64,000 nt of DNA from Omphalotus guepiniiformis (taxonomy: Eukaryota; Basidiomycota; Agaricomycetes; Agaricales; Omphalotaceae): contig JAQOOI010000079.1 of the NCBI GenBank assembly GCA_028554645.1, forward strand, positions 682,001-746,000, in the 5' to 3' direction. Under the pieces are notes generated by a model, which did no database searches, was not told the DNA's origin, and was given only the letters and a program-made list of their open reading frames with translations. How positions within the stretch are numbered: position 1 is the first letter of the stretch; each line of letters starts with the position of its first letter. Below, piece by piece: positions 35,733-46,499 of the stretch. A program made the position numbers and the translations under genes.

Positions 35733-37307
35733 CTAACCTATTGACTTGGTCCTTCTCGTGGAGATTATCAATGTACCTGCAGACATAGACTTTGACCGCC
35801 TTAATCTTCCCCGCGTCAATACAAGACTATCCCTCTGCGGTGTCTTGAGCGTACTAGTCCTACTCAGAACCAGACTTATGCCCACCTCGCTCCGATGTCT
35901 CCAGAACGCCGGCACACTACTCCTACTCGAGTATTTCGACGCCTTTGACGCTAAAGTAGTCGACGTAGGCAGCGAAAAGAACTCAGCGGGTGGGGTTGAT
36001 GGAGTCTGATGACCGACATCAGCAGTATTTGACAGGTCCACATCCGTAAATGTGTCCTCATGCTCAGAGTCACAACTGGATTCTACAGAGTCGGGACGGA
36101 CTGAATGTGTGTAATCCGACGACGTGACGGAGAACCTGCTTCGCGGAAAGTCTGGAACAATATCGACAACCTTGCTTTTCGACCGTGGAATGTCCCTGTT
36201 CTGCGTTTGAGATATGTGCCGGGGCCGGGACTGTATTGAAGCTATCGAATTTCGAATCGGTGAGAAGAAGGAGAGTAGGGAGTCTCTGGGTGCGACAGGA
36301 GAGATTTGACTGGGAAGCTTCATCCAGGGAGGAACTTGAACGTTAGGGAACAACCTTCCAGTGCCACTACTTTCAGCTTTCGATTCTTCCTTGGTCCTAG
36401 AGACAGTGGGTTTGTCCACGTCCTTCGCAAAAGAGTCGAAGTCAAATTCACGATGTATACCACCAAACACAAAGTCGCGCATTCGTTTTGTGTTCATCAA
36501 CAGACATGTACCCAGCGAAAAAGCTAGAAGACCTAGGAGGACGCAGCCAATAATCAGTGGCGTATGATTGTGATGGGAAGGTACGGTGTCTCCGTTCGTG
36601 GGTGCCGGAATAGGAGGTGCGGTCACGGCGGTAGCAAGCGAGGGAGTTACAGATGAGCTAACGAATGATGAGGTAGACGCTTGATTCCAGAAGGAAGGAG
36701 AGCTCGAGGATAACCTAGTAGTAGTTGCATCAACGCCTTGGGACGGCGTGACAAGGTTCGGAGCAGATGCAATCCCCGGACCCAGGTGAATAACAGGAGC
36801 CGTGCTGGTTGACACTAGCGAGGTGATAGAGGGCGTGGTATCCGGTATGCTTGTTGGACTCGGAGTTGTACTAACAGTGTTTGCCGTACCAGAGAGTGTG
36901 TTGCTGACCGCTGTAGTGGAAGGGGAGGGAGTCTTCGTAATGAGGTTCGGAACTCCATTCATATCCATACTAGCACCATTTTCTAGGAGTACAGAGTGTA
37001 ATACCATTGAAACCGGAGGCAAGCTCGTAGTGCTGGGCGTCGAAGAACCTGAAGTTGAAGGACTTGGTGAATGTGAATGCTCATCAACCTGCGGACTTGT
37101 ATCGCCATTACTTTGAGGTACGTCTTCAAAAGAACCGAAATGCGGCGAGTGTATCGGCTGCTCAGTATTGACGGTATAGTCTTCAACCAATGCTTGAGCA
37201 ATAGGAAGCGCGAAATTATCTTGAACGTGCAAGAAAACAACCAAGACGTTGAATAAACAGGAAACACCACGAGACGTCGGCGCACTGGAAGAATAGTAAT
37301 GGGTCAT
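35733..37307 (-). CDS. Ser/Thr-rich single-pass membrane protein (mucin-like)
   Basis: One uninterrupted minus-strand frame of 524 residues from ATG 37307. An N-terminal hydrophobic stretch (SCLFNVLVVFLHV) is a likely signal sequence. Residues about 50-270 are an extracellular-type stalk dominated by Ser, Thr and Pro, suited to O-mannosylation. One membrane segment, PLIIGCVLLGLLAFSLGTCL, follows, then a Lys/Arg stop-transfer (NTKRMRD). The cytoplasmic tail of about 225 residues is basic and Ser-rich, with many possible phosphorylation sites. The layout resembles fungal cell-wall sensors of the Wsc/Mid2 type but lacks a visible WSC cysteine domain, so that role is inference only. Confidence 0.78.
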   Translation of the reverse strand: MTHYYSSSAPTSRGVSCLFNVLVVFLHVQDNFALPIAQALVEDYTVNTEQPIHSPHFGSFEDVPQSNGDTSPQVDEHSHSPSPSTSGSSTPSTTSLPPVSMVLHSVLLENGASMDMNGVPNLITKTPSPSTTAVSNTLSGTANTVSTTPSPTSIPDTTPSITSLVSTSTAPVIHLGPGIASAPNLVTPSQGVDATTTRLSSSSPSFWNQASTSSFVSSSVTPSLATAVTAPPIPAPTNGDTVPSHHNHTPLIIGCVLLGLLAFSLGTCLLMNTKRMRDFVFGGIHREFDFDSFAKDVDKPTVSRTKEESKAESSGTGRLFPNVQVPPWMKLPSQISPVAPRDSLLSFFSPIRNSIASIQSRPRHISQTQNRDIPRSKSKVVDIVPDFPRSRFSVTSSDYTHSVRPDSVESSCDSEHEDTFTDVDLSNTADVGHQTPSTPPAEFFSLPTSTTLASKASKYSSRSSVPAFWRHRSEVGISLVLSRTSTLKTPQRDSLVLTRGRLRRSKSMSAGTLIISTRRTKSIG

Positions 37308-37828
37308 AGATAAAGAGCGTGTGTTGCCGTGTGGGCGCGTAGGTTTTGTGAGGATAGTGGTAGTACAGAACGAAGGGTAGTTTGGTCGGACTTCAAATTT
37401 CCCCGCCCACGTATCAAGCCGAATGCAAACAAGCCTACACAATGTATCCACAGCTTTGACCACCATCACCCATACACAGCAGGGACCAAATCCTTTGTAC
37501 GAATTGCAACCAGATATGTTCAAAGCTCAAAACTCACAGGTAATTTGAGGCCGTCAGACTTATGTGAGCTGGAAACGTAGAAGGAATAGTCTGGAAGCCT
37601 TTTGAGGTATTTTGGCGGAGGACATCGAGTACTTAGAGTGATTTTTCTAATACAGTGGCCAATATTCCTCATCAATACCCAAGAAGCGTAACACAAAACA
37701 TCCAAATATATGTACGGCCCCCATACCTGTCCAATTACATACATCATATTCGTCACCAGTCGAGGATACAAATCTACATGAACTTTGACGAAGATGAAAA
37801 GACTTGATACAAATTCCTGTCTGACCAG

Positions 37829-37900
37829 TAGCAGCAACTTGTTTCGATCAAGTGACCTCAGGGTTATGGGCCCTGCGCGCTACCACTGCGCCATGCTGCT
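37829..37900 (-). tRNA. Initiator tRNA-Met (CAT)
   Basis: 72 nt, no intron. The acceptor stem pairs AGCAGCA with TGCTGCT plus discriminator A. The anticodon arm is CAGGG-CCCATAA-CCCTG with anticodon CAT. The T-loop reads ATCGAAA rather than TTCGAAT, and the first base is A; both are marks of eukaryotic initiator tRNA. The rest of the 37308-37965 gap holds nothing else I could recognise. Confidence 0.95.
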
Positions 37901-37965
37901 ATTAAGCGAAGGAGCCAACATTATCCGACTCAACACAGCCGCGCCAGTACCTCGACGTCCTCACA

Positions 37966-39554
37966 TCAAATCTCCTCTCCCCGCCCTAACTTTTCAATCC
38001 AAGCACACACATTCTGTAAGACTTGTTTCCTTGCCCTATCCGAGGGAATAATCGGCATACCAAAGAAGTCATGCGAAGCATCGGGCTGTATATCAAGCGT
38101 AACATCAACACCGTCATCCTTCATTAGTTGCGTTAGCTGCTTGCATTCCCGTTCTAGAGACTCGGCATCTCCAATAGAGATGAACGTAGGTGGGTAGCCG
38201 GTGTAGGATCCAGCTGGTGCTCGATCTTCCCGGAGCAAGATAATCAGGATGAGGCTTGGGTCGCGCTAAACCAATTGAAGGATGCACTTACTTGGTGAAA
38301 AGTAAGGTGTACCCAGAAGACTCGGAGGGTTGTGTCCGAGAAGACGGAAATTCGCTAGATGCGATGTAGCGAGCATGTCAATGGAAGTGTTCGGCCTAGG
38401 ATCCGCAAGTCCTTGCGCTATCTCTAAATCAACAACTGATACGAACAAATGACATCAGTACTAGGACGACGTGACATTAAACTCTCCTGACTTACCCCAA
38501 TCTAGACAAGGCTAATGCGACATCGTATCAGCCTTCAAGTTATGTCATAAGTGAGGTAGCAGGCTTACCGAAAACAGCATGATAGCTGAAGGTATAGGAA
38601 GGACTTTTTCCTCGTAAAGGTATCTCGTCAGAAGAGGTACTAGATTTCCTGGGGTAATAAACAGTGAGATAGCGTCTTTAAGTTGCTCCAAGGTCATATA
38701 TATACCTCCTGCGCAAGCTCCAAAAAGAACGATTCTGGAGGGATCAATCCCGAGCGTCTTCACGAGGTAAGAATAAGCTGCCAAAGCATCCAGAAGTTGA
38801 GCGGGATGGCATCCTTCGTGTACTAAGCGGTAGTCCACAGCTGGAAGATGATGTGACTGTCATTTAAGGACGTTGTATGGGTAGACCGAGTTGGAAACTT
38901 ACACAGTATGTTCTTGATCCTCGAATGCTTGGAAAGGGGTCAAGTCAGAAAATGGTCAGATGAAGGCCAGAAGAGAGATACCTTCATCAAGAGCCGAGGA
39001 ATATCTACTAACTTTGATAAGAACGTCAAATATAATACGAACAGAACGCAATACTGACCTGACTCCCCAAAAGATTCCGTGGCGTTCCCCATCATGTACC
39101 CACCTCCATGTATCCAAAGACCAATAAGATCGCTTCCCTGCTCAAGAGGCACATCCTTCGGCCAAATATACCCCGGAACTCTCACCGGTTTGACTTTATC
39201 ATCCACCGCTATTCCGCGAATCAAGGACTCCTCGGGAGGATCCAGCCAAACGAAAGACGTTTCCTTGAGCTGACCATCAGACGGAGCTTTTGTCTTGTCA
39301 GTAGACAACGGATGTAATCCGCATTCCGCGTTCAAAGGCATAATCCACCGAATGAGTCGTATACCAACGCATTCTTTCACTGTCCAAGATTTGCGGGGAT
39401 GCGGGGTGATGGAATAGTACACGGTCCAGAAGGGTAGAAGGAACAGAAGAGATGATAATCGGCAGAAGATGTATATTCCTTTGAAAGGCTGCCTGCTCTT
39501 CAATGGGAACTTTCGTAGGCGGGGTTCTGGGTTGAGAGATGTAGAAGGTGCCAT
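37966..39554 (-). CDS. Alpha/beta hydrolase of the HSL-like esterase family with altered nucleophile elbow
   Basis: Minus-strand exons 39059-39554, 38982-39007, 38903-38927, 38706-38840, 38569-38648, 38496-38511, 38292-38435, 37966-38225; 393 residues from MAPSTSLNPEP. An upstream in-frame ATG at 39641 would add 29 residues. A hydrophobic segment near residue 35 suggests membrane association. The oxyanion motif HGGGYMMG is intact, as are VDYRL, the acidic motif GDAES and the histidine in ASHDFFG. The nucleophile elbow reads FGACAGGN where the family has GDSAGG, so serine is replaced by cysteine and the preceding aspartate by alanine. The protein may be inactive as an esterase or use a cysteine nucleophile. 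Introns are 46-68 nt apart from a few near 75 nt. Confidence 0.87.
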
Positions 39555-39896
39555 CAAGCTTGATGGTGAAGCAGACCGGTCATCTTTTGCATTTATGGTC
39601 TTCGCAAGGTTCCGGAAAAATGATTCGTAGTCTCTTGGCATGTTTAAGATGTTTATCCAGTGAGTGCTGCGCGCTGCGCCTTCGACCGCACCTAGCTGCA
39701 CCAACCTTCATAATCATATGTGTCGTAGCAGAGTTGTTACGTCAGATTTGAAGGGAGGATTGTGAGAATAAATCTCCTAATTCAGTAACTTCGCTACGTG
39801 ATCGTGCTCAGGCGCAACGAGCGCCTTTCCTTTCAGTCAGAACTGCGCCGCATGCTAAACATCACCTTGCTCGATTCTAGTTAAACATCGTTCAAG

Positions 39897-40911
39897 ATGG
39901 CGACAGACCCATACCACGCTGTACAGCAAGAAATTCAGTCCTCTCTACAAGCTGCTGGTCAGTTGCGCTCTTCGTATGTGCGCATACGGAACATGGCTGT
40001 ACGAGAGGACAGTGAGGAGTTAGTTTGGGCGAGAAATGAAGTACGTTTAGTCGAGAATTGTACAGACGAGTCAAGCTAATGCTGATTCTTCAGTTGAAAG
40101 CCACGCTAGCTGCTTTAGAGGCCGACCTCGAGGATTTAGAAGAGAGCGTCAAGTGAGATGTATCCCAGCGTTCACGCGAGCTTTTACTGAAAAAATGTCG
40201 TAGGATAGTCGAGACAACCGGCTCTAGAATGTTTGGACTCGAGGAATCAGAGGTACAGGAAAGGAGGCGTTATGTAGGGCATGTTAGGAAAGAGATTGAG
40301 GTGCATCTTTTTTCCCATGTTTCCGTGTTGACTTCGTTGACCATGCCCTGTTTTTGCAAGTCTAGAGCATGAGAGCTGAAGTGTCCTCAGAACGTGCCCC
40401 GCTTTCAAGGACACCTTCGTATGCGTCTAATTCACAGACTAGAGGCGATCGAAGCGGACGGAGTACACCACAGCCTGAGCGAGACCAAGATGATCCCCAG
40501 GGTGCTTGGGCAAGAGAAGAACAACAGGTCGGAATTTCCCAGCTAGCATTTATGCCACGTATTGATGGCTTGCTTTTAGTTGATGATTCGGGAGCAGGAC
40601 CGGACTATTGACTCAATAGCAGGGACATTGAGTACCCTAGCTCAACAAGCGGGACTTATGGGGCAAGAGATAGGTGAACACAACGAGTGAGTCACTGGTA
40701 TCCTTCTTCCAAAGAACTCGATATTGATCGCGTTTGAAGGCTTCTTGATGACCTAGAGAGCGGTGTCGACCGCACTCAAACAAAGCTAGGCGATGCAATG
40801 CTGAAGCTACGGAAGTTCATGCGCGACTCTGAGGCACGGGGAAGTGGCTGGTGTATCGTGGTTCTCATCATTGTTCTAATGGTGTTGCTATTGGTGGTGA
40901 TATTGATCTAA
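39897..40911 (+). CDS. tlg1: Syntaxin-6 / Tlg1-type SNARE
   Basis: Tail-anchored Qc-type SNARE for endosome-Golgi fusion. Exons 39897-40040, 40094-40152, 40204-40300, 40366-40527, 40580-40686, 40740-40911; 246 residues. The N-terminal part (MATDPYHAVQQEIQSSLQAA) matches the syntaxin-6 N-terminal helical domain. A Ser/Arg/Pro linker follows, then the SNARE helix starting LMIREQDRTIDSIAGTL, with LLDDLESGVDRT toward its end. The C-terminus is a hydrophobic tail anchor (CIVVLIIVLMVLLLVVILI) ending at the stop. Which of Tlg1/syntaxin-6/syntaxin-10 it matches best cannot be set by eye. Confidence 0.9.
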
Positions 40912-41419
40912 GGATATTGGGTCAGACCAGGACGTTCTCTTACATTATATACCACCGGTCCTAATAATACGTGCACAGCGGAATTTTCTATATATCAGAT
41001 CCACCGTTCAAGACGGACGCATCACGACGTTATCTTGATCATGTTCAAGTCCAAAGTCACCGGGTGCTTCAGTTGTGTCCTGTACGTTATACAGGACGGA
41101 TCAGTGGCGATGGCTATGTATGACTTTTCTTTAAGTATATAAGTGGTACATTCGATATCGCACTTTGCGCCTTCATGTTGAACACACTGGATTCCTTTGC
41201 ATTATCCTACCTTCCTTTCAGCGGAGCCTCCGCCAGAGATGCAGTCCTCAATCCTTACAGACGCGAAGAAAGATATCGTGAGTTGCGGTATCGTCGTGCT
41301 CACCTCACACACAAATCTTTTCTGCCTTCATAGTAAACCATGCAGCTATTCAAACCTACAAAAGGCTCCGACAATCGAACCCCTTAACAAACTGCTATCC
41401 CCTCCAACTTGGTCTCTTC

Positions 41420-42308
41420 ATGAATCTTCCTTGGGATATACAGTTTGAGGTCAAGCAACATTGAAAAGATCACATCTTGAACGCACAATCCTAACATCAT
41501 TCACAGATCTTAACCTTCTTACACCCAATCGACCTCCTCCAACTCACCCGCGTGTGCAAAAACTTCCGATCCGTCTTTCTCAGCCGAACGAGCGAATCAA
41601 TATGGAGAGCTGCTTTTAAGAACAACGCTTCAATACCTAAATGTCCCGCGGAAGTACCTTTTCCTAAATGGACTAGCCTTCTATTCGATCCGTTTCGTTG
41701 TGATGTACGTCTTTACAGAATGTCTCTTGCTGCTCCGAGGCTGCTTTGTAATTATTTCTGAACTTCTGTTTACTAGAGGTGTAATACAGAGCGTGCGATA
41801 CCTGACTTTGCACGCTACCGACGTGTGTGTAATTGGTGTCAAGAATATATGTGAGTAGTGTCACTGACATTCTTTGGGTCGCATCGCATGACCTACATAC
41901 TCTCCATACAGCTCACATTCCGAAAGCCCCATCTCTCGGCTTTTCTCGCGAGGTGCGCTACATATTGCTACTAGTTCGAGTGACATTCAAGTGACTATAA
42001 CTTTACAGAGATATACTCGCAATTCCCAGAAGAAAAAATCCGGATACTGAATATGCAAATCCAAGCATTTAAAGACGAAGCTACTGCTAGAAACCTAGAT
42101 ATTCACTCATACACCGATTTTATTGACTTCCAGAAATGTGTGCTGGAGGACGCCAACGAAGTCATGGTGGTGAGTTTTGAATGTCGTTCTTGATGGCCGT
42201 GAATAGCATCTCAGGACCCTTCAACTCGCCTTTTTTTAGCGTACGAGAAGTTGTTTACGATGGTATCAGCAAGCTGCTGAAGAGTTTCGGACCGAGAACC
42301 GTATTTAG
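41420..42308 (+). CDS. F-box protein
   Basis: Exons 41420-41449, 41507-41704, 41777-41850, 41912-41952, 42009-42169 and 42240-42308; 190 residues from MNLPWDIQFE, all phases consistent. The F-box reads LPWDIQFEILTFLHPIDLLQ followed by LTRVCKNFRSVFLSR and IWRAAF, the usual Skp1-binding pattern of fungal F-box proteins. A Cys-containing segment (CNTERA, then CNWCQEY) follows, as in many Agaricomycete F-box proteins with a short zinc-like motif. The C-terminal part is helical and charged. The protein may start further upstream (open sequence from about 41176), so the N-terminus is uncertain. A substrate cannot be inferred. Confidence 0.68.
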
Positions 42309-44229
42309 GAATGACAACCCCTTGCGTCGAATCTCGCATGATGAAGCTGTCTCAAAGAACATATTCTGTAGAAATCATCAACATTGCTCGCGGTCTACTG
42401 TACAAATCTATCGACGCTCGGGCCAGGATCCGTTGCAAATCAATACACCCTTATTTTTCCTCCCCCTTCCGGCTTTGTCGGAGAACATTTGATAACGTGT
42501 CATCTTATCAGCTTGCTCCTGGTTGAGATCCAGAGTGTAGGGACCGGTAGATGCCTTCATTATAGCATAGGCCTGCGCTGGACAAAATACACATATCCAC
42601 GTCTGAGCAGCCGGCGTCTTCTTCTTTCTTGTAACTGGGCCTTTTTTCTTGAGATTCCCAGCTTGGTCAGGCTTTGCGTTCGAGACGGAATGAATTACAG
42701 TTCTCGCATAGGAGCACGTCTCCGTAGAGGTACCCTATCCGCCGGGCCCGCTACCTATTACTATCGCGTCCTTCATCGAGCCGGTACCACCGAAATCAGA
42801 CGGCCCGTCTGTATCACGCAGACTGAATAGCTCCTCCCGTCTTATGCCATTCCGTAAGTGCGGATATATCAGGGTATCGAGGCTTGCGAGAACGCCCATC
42901 TCTCCGGTGAACATTTGAATACGGACACTTGCCAATTCGAAATTGTTAAGATCCAGTCGACACGCTGCACAGTGTTTTGCATCATATTTATGGGGGCAAT
43001 AAGGCGGAAAAGTAAGGCGTAGTTCTCGAGATATGTCTCCTGCGACGGTACAAACCATACAGTACACCAATCCCTCCAATGCGATCTCGAGATTCGAACA
43101 CAACGAGATACCAAGGTTTTGCTTGCAACTCCAAGTCTGGACTGTCCGACAGGCCCAACGACTAACCCAATGGCCCAGCACCTGTGAAACAAAGGCGCTT
43201 TGAGATTGTATCGGTCATCCGCGTTCTTGGGCGTTTCTTCACTCGCCACTTGCTTCTATATGATCTGTTATATTTCGGCGGCACTGCGATATCGTCAAAC
43301 ATGGTTTCTTGATTCAGCGCTTGGACGAATATTTAGATCAGAATCAAAGAGCATACCCCGAACTTCATGGTGAAGAACATATACTTTACATGTCGATTTA
43401 AAAAAAAAAAAAAAAAAAAAGGAAAGAAAAAAAACGCCATTGGCAATTCGCAACATTTGTCAAAGCGCGAAGTATCCGGCTACCAGGAGAGTTATGTAAG
43501 TAGCCTCATGTGATCCACGTGAAGTCTAGACCATGCGGCGGCCTTCCAGTTCTCTTGTCATTGTCATATTCGACTCTATACAGCTCTATACTTGTGTCTG
43601 TATTCCATTTTCGCCGAGAACGTCTTCTATCTGAGAACTTATAAGCGCGCTTGCGGACCTTACGAGCACCTTACGCGGGTGATGTGACTGGAGTGATTCA
43701 GACGATAGACGCTCTTACTGTATGTTTGTCGCTCGTAAGCTTTACTTCTCTCAATGACTCAAAACTTAAAATTAGTTGTGAAAAGGTCCTACCGAACACG
43801 ATGCATCATGCGAATTCATTTGGGTGCCGGCCAATTTGAATCGTAGAATGTTCAAGTTTTGACGAGCAGTCTCTTTTCTATCTTGAGGATTAGCATACGT
43901 ACGTGAAAAGGACGAAAGGGTGGATAACAATCAGTACTTGCAGTCTATCTCTGGTCTGGATTGCCCTCGTTGAAGTGATATTTCTTTCTGTAAACTCAGT
44001 GGAAACTCTAGACGAATGCGACCTGCTGACTTGTTGTGCCGCCATGCGGAGTACTGTAATGAAATCCATGTCTCTGCGGCGTAACGATTGCAAGTACGTA
44101 AATTCCAGATGACTCCCTTTCATCATGTTCATCATGGGTAACTTAAGTTTGACCAATGTTGGCGTCGCCTTGCAGGAGCTTTTCCGACTATTTAAATCCG
44201 AGCCTCCATCTTCTTTTGAAATCACCACC
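42309..44229. other. Intergenic, about 1.9 kb
   Basis: No gene supported. A minus-strand open stretch (43249 down to about 42735) starts MASEETPKNADDRYNLKAP, like many BTB proteins, but the frame does not continue into a BTB fold. ATTTAAAT near 44190 is a possible TATA element for the AAA gene. Confidence 0.4.
43400..43420 (+). repeat. Poly-A tract of 21 bases
   Basis: An uninterrupted A run followed by GGAAAG and a further eight A. It may be the tail of an old retrotransposed sequence or simple slippage; no element body was recognised upstream. Confidence 0.8.
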
Positions 44230-45373
44230 ATGTCCTCTGAGACCTCAACCGCAAAGCAAGAAATTCAACCAGACTCTTCCGTCGATACCGTGGTGGTGGC
44301 AGTAACTACAACTACTGCTGTCAAAATGGCACCGACGCCGCCGAAAAAGCTAGACTTGAACGAATCTGAACAAGGCGAATCAGGTTCTGGATCTAACGAG
44401 ACACAGACTATAGATGCTAGCTCAACTGCTGGCGATGATAGCTCCCAGCCTAATGATACCACGGCGGTAGGGAAAACGGTCGAATTTAAATCTGAGTCAA
44501 AGCCTGTCGAGGCCGGCACGCAGATACCTCATCACCATTTTCTTCAAAGATTTTTGATATACAATGACGAGAGCTACGACTATGAGCCTTGGGATCCAAC
44601 CTCATACGTGCGGCCTCCGCCCGTCAAAGGTGATCCTGATTATTTTTTCTATGTCGATCATCGCTATCGATCTGAGGCAGGGGAGAGTCGTTCTTCCGAG
44701 TTGTCGATGTCATGCAAAAAACTAATTCTGATCCATCTTCAGGGGAGCCTATGATTCATCTCAGTACGTGGAGTCAAACGTTGAAGCAATTTTTCCAGTG
44801 TGTTAAAATTTTTCATGTGTTTTTGGCTAGACTGACCCACCGTGTAGGAGCTTCATTGGGTCACCTTTCTTCAACGACGCACCCGAATACAAGCTCGAAG
44901 ATTTCTTTCCGGTCTTGAAGGAAATGAGAGAAAAGTACACGGCTGCGCAATCCGCCCTCTCACCAGAGTCTAGCCTCGCGGGCACCGAGAGGATTGATTT
45001 CGTCAAGTCTCTAGGCCACCCTAACATCAACCCAGGTCGCTTTCTGTTTTCACGATTCCTTGTCGGGTATTCACTCGTAAGCTTGATATAGAAACTCCGG
45101 AGAGTGAGCTTTTGGAGTTCATCGCTCAGCTGGTCGAACATCTTGAAGTGCTGTTGGGGTATCTAGACGAGCAATTCAAACCAACGTTTGTTTTTTATCG
45201 CTTGCTTGAATTGTGCGTTGACACGTCTGTATGCAGTGCGGACAGACTTTCCCTTGCCATTAGTCACGGATATATTGAATACGATTTGTATGGCTTCCCC
45301 TTGATTCGTCATTTTATCATGAAGCTCAGCCATCTCTATATAGGCTCCAATTCTTCATTGAAGAAGAACAGAT
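44230..45373 (+). pseudogene. AAA-ATPase gene, 5' half, interrupted by transposon
   Basis: N-terminal half of a fungal AAA-ATPase of the class with a long N-terminal region before one ATPase domain. Start MSSETSTAKQE at 44230. Pieces: 44230 to about 44692, continuation in another frame to 44797, then 44848-45035, 45092-45212, 45246-45287 and 45344-45373, where the transposon begins. Recognisable text is DPDYFFYVDHRYRSE, SPFFNDAPEYKLEDFF, LDEQFKPTFVF and HGYIEYDLLQFF, matching the HGxxxxDLLW region of this family. Near 44692 the frame shifts by one base between RSEAGE and FFRVVDVM; a weak 62-nt intron (44691-44752) could bypass it at the cost of conserved residues. The last exon joins in frame to 60536, giving FFIEEEQIAFEVTD once the element is removed. 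Confidence 0.85.
45366..45373. repeat. Target-site duplication, left copy
   Basis: GAACAGAT, identical to 60528-60535. Neighbouring bases differ on both sides, so the match is exactly 8 bp. Confidence 0.88.
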
Positions 45374-45385
45374 CCTGTAAAATTC

Positions 45386-45423
45386 CGACTAGCTTTGTTC
45401 GTAACACGCCGGTCTTGACCGGA
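45386..45423 (+). repeat. Transposon inverted repeat, left
   Basis: Begins CGACTAGCTTTGTTCG, 12 bp inside the left target duplication. Differs from the reverse complement of the right copy at two of 38 positions. Confidence 0.92.
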
Positions 45424-45429
45424 TTCTCA

Positions 45430-45715
45430 GATCTTGTTCGTTCGCATACTGAACGAGTTAATAGTGATTTTACATTTATTTGTATGGTATTAATGAACAC
45501 ATTGTATTCGAATGAACAAGACATATTGAACAAAAAGAACGAAAAAGCAGATATATAAAATACCAAACTAACGCGAACTGAACGAACAAACGCGTCGTAA
45601 ATGAGAGTCGTCAACTGAACGAACACGCAGTGAACGAATAAGCCGATTGAACAAATACTTCAAATTCCAGACGTGAATGAACAAAGATCGAACCGAACGA
45701 ACGAACAAGACGACG
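45430..45715 (+). repeat. Left subterminal motif array
   Basis: About ten copies of TGAACA/TGAACG, with additional GAACGAAC runs, in under 300 bp. The opposite orientation is found at the right end, as expected for transposase-binding arrays. Confidence 0.8.
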
Positions 45716-45720
45716 TACCT

Positions 45721-46214
45721 TCATACGAAGCAGATTTGGTGAATGAGTGGAGCGATAGTATCTTCGTATACATCGGTAGGATGTCCAGCAAACTCGAAAA
45801 GTTCTTGGTGTTTACGTCCGCCTGAAAACGTCGTCAAGAGGTTTCATTCAGGCAGCAAAGCAAAAAAAAAGACTTACAATGGGAGCAGCGCAATCGCGGA
45901 CGCCTAAGACATATTCTTTCGAGTGCCTTATGTACATCATGTTCTATACAAATGTGAAGAGGCAGAAAAAAAGAGCTAGGAGAAAACGTACCAGATTTTA
46001 CATACTGTTGAGTTGAAATCGGGTCAAACCACTGGTGCTGCTGCCCTCGACACTGACGCTTCCACTCTCCTTTCCGCCGCTCCACGTTGATCGTTCGGCC
46101 CACTTTGTACCTCTGTGTTCCGACGATGTGATACACATATATCCAGCCAGACTTGTCAGAAGATGGAAGGGCGTTAGTGATCGGATGCACCGCCGCTGTG
46201 TACAGAGTGCTCAT
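45721..46214 (-). CDS. MUG113-type GIY-YIG nuclease-like protein, transposon cargo
   Basis: Minus-strand exons 45992-46214, 45878-45943 and 45721-45821; 129 residues. Residues 23-50 read GWIYVYHIVGT-RYKVGRT, the GIY-YIG-like core (T5orf172/MUG113 subgroup) with its IYVY, YKVGRT and following NVERR. The second half has HDVHKALERICLRRPRL, then CSHC and GRKHQELFEF, matching the MUG113 pattern of EALVHAEL-like helix, Cys pair and GREHxEWF. The glutamate of the helix is present (ALERI). It is the outermost cargo gene at the left end of the element. A role in element excision or DNA cutting is inference; fungal MUG113 proteins are mostly uncharacterised. Confidence 0.85.
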
Positions 46215-46499
46215 TGTGATAGGATGGAACGGTCTTGGTTGAATAGATACCGCGAGAACGACGATGAAGTGATGCCGGCGCTACGAGTTAGTTGGTCACG
46301 ACGTCGCGCCGTGTCGCGCCCTTGTCACAGGTCGTGTCGTACCTCAAAAAAGCTTAACCACTCTTATGAGCTATCCCACAACCTACATCGCACGAGATAC
46401 AAAATATATTTGGATGACTATATAGTGACAAAACTGGAAAGAAATTAGCAACGAGTACTGAATCAGTCAAAAGCACATACCTAATACATGAGAGAAATA

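Noticed and set aside
37785..38051. Plus-strand open stretch across the tRNA locus
   Set aside because: It runs through the initiator tRNA-Met and the end of the hydrolase gene and has no coding features.
42735..43249. Minus-strand open stretch starting MASEETPKNADDRYNLKAP, like a BTB protein
   Set aside because: Only the first residues resemble BTB proteins; the fold does not follow in any frame, and no splice model rescued it. It could be a relic, but evidence is too thin.
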